IMG/VR virus record: IMGVR_UViG_3300035180_003485
Coordinates: 1 to 21,719 of that record
Source: a virus
Direction: 5' to 3' (one strand)
Length of the DNA: 21,719 nt
The position numbers and the translations under genes are program-made. Shown piece after piece: positions 6,595-12,527 of this stretch. Every line of letters starts with the position of its first letter. Positions within the stretch are counted from its first letter, which is position 1. Under the pieces are notes generated by a model. The model had not been told where the DNA came from and did not search any database. It saw only the letters and a list, made by a program, of their open reading frames with translations.

Positions 6595-7047
6595 TTAAGG
6601 TTTGTTGATAGTCTGCGCATACTTGCGAGCTATTCGTTCATAGATCATGCCGATGCCTTGCACGTTGAATGACGTGCTCCACTTGAAGGCGTCCTTGCTG
6701 GCGATCGGCTGCATCGAAACGACAATCACATGATTTTGATTGCGCTCAATGCCAATTTCATCGAGAAACTTCTTGATGGCTGACGCTTCTGGCGCTGCCA
6801 CATGCCCAAGCTTCTTGACCCCGTCGTGCAGCATTACCGCATCTTTGTCGAATGGGTTGTTCACGTCTTGCACGAGAAACAGTAGCTGGTCAACAGTGCG
6901 CCGAGTAGACGCTTCGACTATCCTGTCAAATGCTTGGTTCCGCTCGTAGTACTTCATGCCTACGATTGTCACCTTTGCCAGCAGCAAGCTGACCGAGGAG
7001 GGAAGCTGCTCAACGCTGTCATAGTACCGGCGTTGAGCCTCATCCAT
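6595..7047 (-). CDS. HIRAN-domain protein
   Basis: Residues about 24-97 match the HIRAN pattern: a first strand V-T-I-V-G, a variable helix, L-L-F-L-V-Q-D, then N-P-F-D-K-D-A-V (64-71), a short strand and K-L-G-H-V (79-83) followed by a helix. HIRAN domains bind DNA ends, notably 3' single-stranded ends in HLTF/Rad5-type helicases, and occur as stand-alone proteins in bacteria and phages. The 50-residue C-terminal extension is unassigned. It lies 40 bases ahead of the VWA gene and 14 bases after the Met-rich gene, so the three probably share a transcript. Role inferred: recognising damaged or processed DNA. Confidence 0.7.
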   Translation of the reverse strand: MDEAQRRYYDSVEQLPSSVSLLLAKVTIVGMKYYERNQAFDRIVEASTRRTVDQLLFLVQDVNNPFDKDAVMLHDGVKKLGHVAAPEASAIKKFLDEIGIERNQNHVIVVSMQPIASKDAFKWSTSFNVQGIGMIYERIARKYAQTINKP

Positions 7048-7061
7048 CCAGCCGGTTTCAG

Positions 7062-7811
7062 TCAGCTCCGACCGAAAGGGGTCTTGGGTTTGTTGCTGGT
7101 GCTCGGGCCCTTCATCATGTTCATCATCATCATCATTTGCATCATCGAGCCCATGCTGCCGGCCGCAGCGTTGGGGTCAGCGCCGAGCATGCTGCCCGTG
7201 CCCATCTGCATCATCAGCATCATCGGGATCATCTTCTCGAGGTTCATGCCCGAACCGTCGCCATCTTCGGAGTCACCGCCCATCATGCCGCTCATCATCA
7301 TGGGCAGTAGCATGCCTTGCATCTGGCCCAGGCCCGAGGCGCCGCCAGGCAGCATGGTCATCAGCGAGCGCAGGACCATAACGCCAGACTCGAAGCCAAG
7401 CATTTGGACCTTCGGCGGACGCCAGGTGGTGGTGGTGCCGTCGGAGCGCATCAGACCAAAGGTGATCAACGGGACGCCAGGAACATCGACGCCGCTGGGA
7501 TCCTTGACGGTCGTCGGCTTCTCATTGCGCTTGGTTACCCAAGCCGGCTTGTCATTGGCCTGCAGGATCATGTCACCGACATTGACGGCAGCGAGCGGTG
7601 TGGATTGCGCGAAGGCCGGGATGCTGACGCCGAACTGATCGAACATATTGGTGGTAACCTGCGCGTCATCGCCGGCGCCCTCAAGGGTGGTGATGCCATC
7701 GGCCGTACGCACGCCGATCTTACCGGTCATCAAGTCCCAGACCACGTTGTCCGCCTTGCGGAACATTCGGTTGATGAACTTGTCGGCTGAAAGGAAATTG
7801 AGTCCGCTCAT
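7062..7811 (-). CDS. Met-rich C-tail protein, unknown function
   Basis: 249 residues from ATG at 7811, with AAGGAG eight bases upstream. The first 145 residues look like a compact beta-rich domain (DNVVWDLMTGKIGVRTADGI, PLITFGLMRSDGTTTTW). The last 100 are extremely Met/Gly-rich, with MMM and MMQMMMMMNMM runs broken by acidic Gly-Asp-Ser linkers, and end in a basic tail. Met-rich tails occur in metal-binding or membrane-interacting proteins, but neither is proven. It heads the HIRAN-VWA-PurA run. The leader carries a perfect TATAAATA, two hairpins and a tiny ORF, so expression is probably late and controlled after initiation. Confidence 0.75.
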   Translation of the reverse strand: MSGLNFLSADKFINRMFRKADNVVWDLMTGKIGVRTADGITTLEGAGDDAQVTTNMFDQFGVSIPAFAQSTPLAAVNVGDMILQANDKPAWVTKRNEKPTTVKDPSGVDVPGVPLITFGLMRSDGTTTTWRPPKVQMLGFESGVMVLRSLMTMLPGGASGLGQMQGMLLPMMMSGMMGGDSEDGDGSGMNLEKMIPMMLMMQMGTGSMLGADPNAAAGSMGSMMQMMMMMNMMKGPSTSNKPKTPFGRS

Positions 7812-7841
7812 GTGGGTTCTCCTTGAAAGCGGTTATTGAAC

Positions 7842-7861
7842 TGCTTGGTACGCCCCAAGCA
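7842..7861 (-). other. Hairpin in leader of the Met-rich gene
   Basis: Seven-base arms TGCTTGG/CCAAGCA around a six-base loop, located 31 bases upstream of the Met-rich protein start codon and downstream of the tiny leader ORF. Possibly paired with the hairpin at 7917-7937 in regulating translation. Confidence 0.4.
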
Positions 7862-7898
7862 AGCAAAGACAATTAGCTTGATGTGGGTAGAGAATGCG

Positions 7899-7919
7899 CT
7901 ACGGCGGGTGCTGCGGCAT
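7899..7919 (-). CDS. Putative leader ORF MPQHPP
   Basis: ATG at 7919 opens six codons ending Pro-Pro-TAG. AAGGAG (plus-strand CTCCTT, 7926-7931) sits six bases before the ATG, an excellent ribosome binding site for so short an ORF. The SD and ATG lie inside the hairpin at 7917-7937. Consecutive prolines just before a stop are a known cause of slow termination, so a regulatory leader peptide is plausible; this is inference. Confidence 0.35.
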   Translation of the reverse strand: MPQHPP

Positions 7920-7937
7920 TTGAAGCTCCTTCAAATG
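7917..7937 (-). other. Perfect 9-bp stem hairpin covering a Shine-Dalgarno
   Basis: CATTTGAAG and CTTCAAATG pair perfectly around a three-base loop. On the minus-strand transcript the loop and descending arm hold AAGGAG and the ATG of the MPQHPP ORF, so folding would hide this initiation site. Not followed by a U-run, so not a standard terminator. Confidence 0.5.
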
Positions 7938-7966
7938 TGATTGCCAATGTCTGTCATCGACAAGTG

Positions 7967-7974
7967 TATTTATA
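7967..7974 (-). promoter_or_regulatory. T4-late-type promoter box TATAAATA
   Basis: An exact match on the minus strand to the T4 late promoter consensus TATAAATA, in an otherwise non-coding 185-base stretch ahead of the Met-rich gene. A start about six bases downstream gives a leader of roughly 150 nt containing two hairpins and the leader ORF. Whether this phage has gp33/gp55-like late factors cannot be seen here. Confidence 0.5.
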
Positions 7975-7996
7975 GTATCATAAACCGAAAAAGTCG

Positions 7997-8218
7997 TTAC
8001 TTTATCATCGGAACGTAGCGGGTATTTTCAGTTTCAAAGACCTTTGTCGCTGGGTTATACATGACCACATATGACGTGAGCACGTAAGAGCTGCACGTCA
8101 CGTTCTCTTTGTCAGGGTGGGTGATCGGCCACACCATTGCTCGTCCTCCCACCTCAATGTTCTCGAATGGGCTAAGCCCAACTCGGCCGGCGTCATAGTA
8201 GGCAACAGGCTTGATCAT
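7997..8218 (-). CDS. Unknown small protein, 73 aa
   Basis: ATG at 8218 overlaps by ATGA the stop of the 38-residue membrane protein upstream, which fixes the start. The earlier open stretch in this frame belongs to other genes. The product is soluble, with Tyr/Val-rich strands (SSYVLTSYVVMYNPATKVFETENTRYVPMI as one sheet-like segment). No recognised domain. It is the last gene of the run that begins with DNA ligase; the late-type box and hairpins follow it. Confidence 0.65.
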   Translation of the reverse strand: MIKPVAYYDAGRVGLSPFENIEVGGRAMVWPITHPDKENVTCSSYVLTSYVVMYNPATKVFETENTRYVPMIK

Positions 8219-8331
8219 TGGAAGAGCTTTCCAATGAGGAATGCATAGAACCAAGTGCCGCAAGTAACTGCGATGGCTGAAGCCACCACGCCGAGCACGA
8301 AGCGTTTGGTGTTGATGAGCCGAATGTTCAT
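8215..8331 (-). CDS. 38-aa single-pass membrane protein
   Basis: ATG at 8331 overlaps by ATGA the stop of the preceding 52-residue gene, and its own TGA overlaps the next ATG, a three-gene coupled chain. AGGAG lies eight bases upstream. The peptide has a basic N terminus (NIRLINTKR) and one hydrophobic helix from about residue 12 to 35, predicting N-in topology with a short exposed C terminus. Function unknown; too short for most gene callers. Confidence 0.65.
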   Translation of the reverse strand: MNIRLINTKRFVLGVVASAIAVTCGTWFYAFLIGKLFQ

Positions 8332-8486
8332 GTCCGAGTCTCCTCGATCTTGCCACAGATAGCGCACTTATGCTGCGTTACTTTTACGCTGCGATAAGTG
8401 AATGGTTTCCCTAGCGGCTTCCAAGAATGAAAGCCGAACCAGCAGAAGCTGCGAGTGAACCACTTGGTTGTGTAGATCAGTCGCAT
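8328..8486 (-). CDS. 52-aa Trp/Phe-rich CxxC protein
   Basis: ATG at 8486 follows the ligase stop by five bases and the TGA overlaps the next ATG. The product has an aromatic basic N-terminal half (KWFTRSFCWFGFHSW) and ends with H-K-C-A-I-C-G-K, a single zinc-knuckle-like pair that would need two more ligands (His20 and His39 are candidates). I know of similar short CxxC proteins in large myoviruses but cannot assign a role. Confidence 0.6.
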   Translation of the reverse strand: MRLIYTTKWFTRSFCWFGFHSWKPLGKPFTYRSVKVTQHKCAICGKIEETRT

Positions 8487-8491
8487 GATGC

Positions 8492-9919
8492 TTACTTGTC
8501 GTCACGAATGCGCACGAACTGCGGGAAGCGAACAGCGTAGGCGGTTTCACCCTCAGCCAGGCTGAGCTCTTGGCCTTCGAGCATCGCTGTCTTGTTCACG
8601 AACTCGCCTTGATGGTTCCACACGTACGCACGGAACCACTGATCACGGTTGAGCGTGTTCAAGTCAAGGCCTTCGGCTTTTGCCTTCTCGTCGATGAAGG
8701 CCTTCAGCTCAGGACCGCTGACCTTGAAGCCGCCGCAGTTTGTGCGGATGAACTTGCCGTTTTCGTCAAAACCTTCCAGCTTGATACCGCCCAGCTTGTC
8801 TTCGTTCTTGGTGCCTGGGTCGCCGGCGTAGAACCCGGTGATTTTCAGGTCAACGTCAAGGATCGGCTTCCACTTGAACCAGAAGTTCGAGCGGTCCCAT
8901 TCATACACGCCGTGCATGTTCTTGATGATCAGCCCTTCGCCCAAGCCATTGAGCGTGCCGTCGGCGTTGATGCCGTCTTTCAGGACCTCGGCGTAGAAGG
9001 CGCGCAGTTCAGCGATGCTGTAACAGATCTTGGACTTCGACTTGATGATCTTTTGCAGGTCACAAGCTTCGATGATGCTGAGGACGCCGTCCGACCGACG
9101 ATGCTGCGGGTCGGTTTTCAGGCGAAGCTTCCAGGTAGACAGCAGCATCCAGTCAAAGGCGTAGAAGCGGAGGTTTGCCTTGGCTTCGTCATTGCCCGAC
9201 CCCTTGGCGCGAGCGGTCTCGTAGAAGGACTTGCCCAGGACCTCGCCGTCAAGCACGAACGGTTGGCCGATGTACTTTTCAGCCTTGACGAGCTCGTCAT
9301 CGAAGAGGCCGTCGCACCAATCAGCTTTCTTGCCAGAGCGCGTGAGGTATGTAACCTTGCCGTTCTCCACGAGAGCGAGCAAGCGCTTGCCGTCATACTT
9401 GGACTCGGCGATCACGGGGAAGCGAAGGCCGTACTTCTTCTCAAGGATTGCGGGAGTCAGGACGATGTCGTGCTTGCGGACGGCTTCGGGCTTCTCGTCA
9501 ATCTTGGCAGCGAGCATTAGCTCGAAGCTGGGAAAGTCCACGGTAGGGTAGAGCTTCGAGAACACCGTTTCGCCCGCGCCGCACTTGAGGTCCTTAAGGA
9601 GGACACGTTGCAGCGCCTTGGCCGTGTGGACGGTGTACTGGCCGAGCACAGCGGTCACTGCGATGCGTGCGGCGTTGCCGGTGAGCGTGCGATCCGTCAG
9701 CTGGTTGAGCAGCTCGAAGAACTGGTCATAGCTCGGATCAGTCGAGGCAAACGCCTTCGGCTGGTCAAACTTCTTGATGTTGAAGACGCGGTAGGGGTTC
9801 AGCGCTTCCTGTACAAGCTTGAGCTCGTCGCCTTGGAGGCCGCTCAGCGCAGCAAACTTTGGCTCTTGCTTTGAGTGCTTTTCAGCTTCGAACACTGCTT
9901 CGGCAAAAGTCTTAGCCAT
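8492..9919 (-). CDS. ATP-dependent DNA ligase
   Basis: Seals 3'-OH/5'-phosphate nicks using ATP, joining Okazaki fragments during phage replication. Nucleotidyltransferase motifs are in order: motif I E-S-K-Y-D-G-K-R with Lys174 as the adenylated residue, motif III V-L-D-G-E-V-L-G, an R-F-Y-A-F-D strand (IIIa), motif IV G-E-G-L-I-I-K and motif V F-W-F-K-W-K-P. About 170 residues of N-terminal DNA-binding helices precede motif I and an OB-fold-sized C-terminal domain follows. 475 residues is close to T4 gp30 (487). Start ATG at 9919 has TAGGAA upstream and a TTTACA-N17-TACAAT promoter. It leads a chain of three small genes. Confidence 0.95.
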   Translation of the reverse strand: MAKTFAEAVFEAEKHSKQEPKFAALSGLQGDELKLVQEALNPYRVFNIKKFDQPKAFASTDPSYDQFFELLNQLTDRTLTGNAARIAVTAVLGQYTVHTAKALQRVLLKDLKCGAGETVFSKLYPTVDFPSFELMLAAKIDEKPEAVRKHDIVLTPAILEKKYGLRFPVIAESKYDGKRLLALVENGKVTYLTRSGKKADWCDGLFDDELVKAEKYIGQPFVLDGEVLGKSFYETARAKGSGNDEAKANLRFYAFDWMLLSTWKLRLKTDPQHRRSDGVLSIIEACDLQKIIKSKSKICYSIAELRAFYAEVLKDGINADGTLNGLGEGLIIKNMHGVYEWDRSNFWFKWKPILDVDLKITGFYAGDPGTKNEDKLGGIKLEGFDENGKFIRTNCGGFKVSGPELKAFIDEKAKAEGLDLNTLNRDQWFRAYVWNHQGEFVNKTAMLEGQELSLAEGETAYAVRFPQFVRIRDDK

Positions 9920-9951
9920 TTTGTTGTTTCCTACCGGTTATTGATAGTATG

Positions 9952-9980
9952 ATTGTACAACAACATGCTTACCTTGTAAA
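9952..9980 (-). promoter_or_regulatory. Promoter of the DNA ligase: TTTACA-N17-TACAAT
   Basis: -35 at 9975-9980 and -10 at 9952-9957 on the minus strand with exactly 17 bp spacing. Downstream bases CATACTATC are shared with the promoter at 17294-17322 (17 of 18 bases from TGTACA onward identical except one). Sigma-70-like, so probably read by host polymerase early in infection. Confidence 0.7.
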
Positions 9981-9987
9981 CAAGAAC

Positions 9988-10812
9988 TTACAAAAATTCA
10001 TCAAAGCCCATAGCGATCAGCACGTCTTGCGCCTTGAGGTACCGACGCTTAGGAGACTCAAGCTCCTCGATGACCTCATTGAGAGCCTCGATAATTTTCT
10101 TACCAGACGTTGCGTCTCCGTCACGGACGCCAATTAAGACCACCCTTTCTAGGCCAGGAGTTCTAAGCAAGTTAGGAAGGCCTTTGCAAATTGGCGTTCG
10201 AATGATTGCCGCTTGAATCGGAAACTCGGTAATCTCATCTAAGTTCACGGGTAAAATGATAGTATCTGTGCTTACTTTGGACAAGCCGTCTGTATTTTTA
10301 ACTGACCGGCAGATTAGTTGAAGCAATTCATATGAACCTTCTATTCCTACTAAGCTTGGTAGCTCACTCGAGTGAATGTGCATGAACGTGCATTTCTTAG
10401 GAATGCCAACAAGCGATTTAAGATTGTGTGCCACGATGAAGCAATTGAAGGGAAGCTCTTCAGGCGCGCCTTCGAGTGTGTGCAGGTACTCTGAATCAAC
10501 AGATAATGTTGAAGCATTTAATAGCTTACGTGGACAACCCTTCAATGAAAATAAATTGTCAAGCGTTAATTTCCCACTGTGTAAGTTCATCTCTCCGAAC
10601 TGGACAAGAAGGCGGTTATGCTTGATAAACGGAGCTATTTCAAAGCTGCCAGTTTTAGAATCAATGTCAACAGAGCCGTCATCATGCACTTTATAAGTAA
10701 ACTGCCTGCTAAAGGGCATAGCTGCTATCTTAGCGCACAGCTTTGAAGCAGCATTCATACCGAGCTTGTCATTGACTATTGAGATTTCGGATAACTTCAC
10801 AGCAGTAAACAT
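9988..10812 (-). CDS. Leucine-rich-repeat-like protein, copy A
   Basis: Contains repeated (S/T)-L-x-G-x-P units spaced 20-25 residues (SLKGCP, TLEGAP, SLVGIP, SLVGIE) with alternating hydrophobic strands, typical of the irregular leucine-rich solenoids seen in several copies in jumbo phages. ATG at 10812 is preferred over the TTG at 10866, because from there the N terminus aligns with that of the next gene (MFTAVKLSEISIVN versus MLLTQLRETITVKN). The C terminus Q-D-V-L-I-A-M-G-F-D-E also matches the neighbour. These features show a tandem duplication. Such proteins likely mediate protein binding; target unknown. Confidence 0.65.
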   Translation of the reverse strand: MFTAVKLSEISIVNDKLGMNAASKLCAKIAAMPFSRQFTYKVHDDGSVDIDSKTGSFEIAPFIKHNRLLVQFGEMNLHSGKLTLDNLFSLKGCPRKLLNASTLSVDSEYLHTLEGAPEELPFNCFIVAHNLKSLVGIPKKCTFMHIHSSELPSLVGIEGSYELLQLICRSVKNTDGLSKVSTDTIILPVNLDEITEFPIQAAIIRTPICKGLPNLLRTPGLERVVLIGVRDGDATSGKKIIEALNEVIEELESPKRRYLKAQDVLIAMGFDEFL

Positions 10813-10843
10813 CCATGAATTGTACCATATGAGCTGGCTTGGC

Positions 10844-11653
10844 TCATATTTCAGCAAGCTCGTCAAAGCCGGCTTCGATCAGGTCCTGCTGAATCTCAAA
10901 CATGTTAGCTCTTGTGCCGCCTGCTTTTTGCATCGCGATGAGCTTTCTTTCTAGCTCTTCAGGTAGCACCATGCGTGACACTCCAATGTGATTATTGTAA
11001 AGCTCGACGTCAACGTGCTTAGGAATCAGTACGTACCATGGCAAGCCTGTGCTAAACACAAATGATGTGAGGTCAAGCTTTGTCACAGTTTGTGGGAGCT
11101 TATGGCTAAAGCGTAAAGCTTGCTGCAACCCTATAAGCTTAATGCTTTTAACAGCTGCGTGCTCTAACATTGTTAGCTTGCTGTTAGCAACGAGATGAAT
11201 TTCAAGCTTAGCGTCAACGTCAGCATTTAACCCTTCAAGCGATGTAAGCAGTGGAGTTGTGAGCACTAAGTGTTTCTGAACGTGCGGCATCCCTTTGAGG
11301 GTGGTTAACTTAGAGGGAATGACACGAGCTACGGTTTTATAAATGGTTGCTTGCCCAATGATCAAGGTCCCAATATCAAGCTTTTCAAGCCCCTTTAGAG
11401 AGCGTAGTGTAGGAATTGATACGGTCATTGAGATGTTTGAACCGTCTTGGTCGCCCTGCTCAACTGTAAATGGCAAGGTGCCTGGCGTGATGATATTAGC
11501 TAGATTGACAAGAGATGATGTAATCTTGGCTACCTTGGGTGAAACAGCTTCAATGCCATATGTACTACCTGTTGCATCCAGCATCTTCTGTAGGTCTTCG
11601 GTAGTCTTTGCGTTTTTGACTGTGATGGTTTCGCGCAATTGTGTAAGAAGCAT
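10844..11653 (-). CDS. Leucine-rich-repeat-like protein, copy B
   Basis: 269 residues from ATG at 11653. It shares with copy A the (S/T)-L-x-G units (SLKGLE, TLKGMP, SLEGLN), a related N terminus and the C-terminal Q-Q-D-L-I-E-A-G-F-D-E-L. Sequence outside the repeats has diverged, so the duplication is old. No Shine-Dalgarno is visible: the bases before ATG belong to a 12-bp stem, so initiation may depend on opening that structure. Function unknown; a protein-interaction scaffold is the family expectation. Confidence 0.65.
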   Translation of the reverse strand: MLLTQLRETITVKNAKTTEDLQKMLDATGSTYGIEAVSPKVAKITSSLVNLANIITPGTLPFTVEQGDQDGSNISMTVSIPTLRSLKGLEKLDIGTLIIGQATIYKTVARVIPSKLTTLKGMPHVQKHLVLTTPLLTSLEGLNADVDAKLEIHLVANSKLTMLEHAAVKSIKLIGLQQALRFSHKLPQTVTKLDLTSFVFSTGLPWYVLIPKHVDVELYNNHIGVSRMVLPEELERKLIAMQKAGGTRANMFEIQQDLIEAGFDELAEI

Positions 11654-11656
11654 GTG

Positions 11657-11691
11657 AAATAGCCCAAGAGGTTGAATCGCTTGGGCTATTT
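11657..11691 (-). terminator. 12-bp perfect stem-loop at the start of copy B
   Basis: AAATAGCCCAAG and CTTGGGCTATTT pair perfectly around an 11-base loop. The GC core with a short U-tract (ATTT) looks like a weak intrinsic terminator for minus-strand transcripts from the lipoprotein gene. But it ends three bases before the ATG at 11653, so it could equally block translation of that gene when read through. No long U-run, so termination is uncertain. Confidence 0.45.
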
Positions 11692-11733
11692 ATGTGGAGC
11701 ATGAGCTCCAGATGTTAAAGCAGGTCTATTGGA

Positions 11734-11916
11734 ATGTCCATGCTGTGTTCAAATTTTGCTGCAACTAAGCATCGAATCACAGCAATTTGCAATGTAGGCC
11801 CAACTTGGCTTGCACGGTTCCTAAGCGAAGCGCCTACCCATAAGATACTGAAAGACAAGCTCAAGCTGATGCCTTCTTGGAAAAGAAGCGGAACCGCACT
11901 TATTCCAATTGTTTGA
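11734..11916 (+). CDS. Possible small protein in a 260-base gap, strand uncertain
   Basis: Between the LRR-like gene and the lipoprotein gene the only start-bearing frame is this 60-codon plus-strand one (ATG 11734, TGA two bases before the lipoprotein stop). The protein is basic with a helix (KILKDKLKLMPSWKR). The opposite strand also has a long open frame from within the lipoprotein gene to about 11718, without an ATG or GTG start. No clear Shine-Dalgarno on either strand, so it may be non-coding. Confidence 0.3.
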   Translation: MSMLCSNFAATKHRITAICNVGPTWLARFLSEAPTHKILKDKLKLMPSWKRSGTALIPIV

Positions 11917-11917
11917 C

Positions 11918-12517
11918 TTACTTCTTGCTTGGACGCGAAGGAGTCATCGACTGAGGAGCAGGTGCTGGCACAGGTATGGACTTGGGGACTGCCGCAGCTT
12001 GCTGTGTCGGGCGAGTCGGCGCGATGTTCGAGATCACGTTCATCTTCTGCTGTGGGATAGGAGCTGGCGCTGCGGCAGGAGTCGGCGCAGAGTGGATGAT
12101 CGTCGTGTTGTTGATGGTCTTGTTCGTGACCGTGCGGTCGCTGTTGTAGACGTTCGGCGCACGGTTATAACCGCCGTTGTTGCTCGAGCCCGAGTTCGAA
12201 AGCATATTGCCGATGACCAAGCCAGCAACCCCGGCTGCAACCGCCGTGCCTACGCCGACGCCGCTGTCATGGTTCTGTACGACAACTGGCTGTTGCGCAT
12301 ATGCGGGCTGCTGCACAATGACCGGCGCCGGCTGGGCGTACTGCTGCTGCTGCTGAACTTGCTGCTGTGCCTGCGATTGAGCGTACTGTTGTGGGTCTTG
12401 CGGCTGGACCACTTGCGCTTGACCGAGCGGGACGCCGGGTTGCACGGTGACAGGAGCAGGGTTGGGGCCGCAAGCAGCAAGCATTGCGACGGCGACGGCT
12501 ATGATGGTGTAGCGCAT
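11918..12517 (-). CDS. Lipoprotein with Gln-rich and glycine-zipper segments
   Basis: ATG at 12517 starts MRYTIIAVAVAMLAAC: a basic residue, hydrophobic core and the lipobox L-A-A-C at residues 13-16, so signal peptidase II cleavage before Cys16 and membrane anchoring are expected. GAGAG lies upstream. A Gln-rich low-complexity region follows (residues 45-75), then a Gly/Ala/Val stretch resembling a glycine-zipper helix (GVGVGTAVAAGVAGLVIGNM), an Asn/Thr-rich part and a Pro/Ala-rich basic tail. Phage lipoproteins can block superinfection or alter the envelope; no specific function can be assigned. It follows the nucleotidyltransferase gene by ten bases. Confidence 0.7.
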   Translation of the reverse strand: MRYTIIAVAVAMLAACGPNPAPVTVQPGVPLGQAQVVQPQDPQQYAQSQAQQQVQQQQQYAQPAPVIVQQPAYAQQPVVVQNHDSGVGVGTAVAAGVAGLVIGNMLSNSGSSNNGGYNRAPNVYNSDRTVTNKTINNTTIIHSAPTPAAAPAPIPQQKMNVISNIAPTRPTQQAAAVPKSIPVPAPAPQSMTPSRPSKK

Positions 12518-12527
12518 AAGGGTTCTC

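Noticed and set aside
7100-7340. CRISPR-like or tandem repeat array in the CATCAT region
   Set aside because: The repeat is trinucleotide coding repetition for methionine without spacers.
6934-7638. 234-codon plus-strand frame rich in Ile, Met and Pro
   Set aside because: Antisense to the Met-rich gene; the III/PM composition is simply the complement of ATG/GGC repeats.
8570-9520. 316-codon plus-strand open frame
   Set aside because: It lies wholly antisense to the DNA ligase, whose motifs are unmistakable; the frame is a by-product of GC-rich codon bias.
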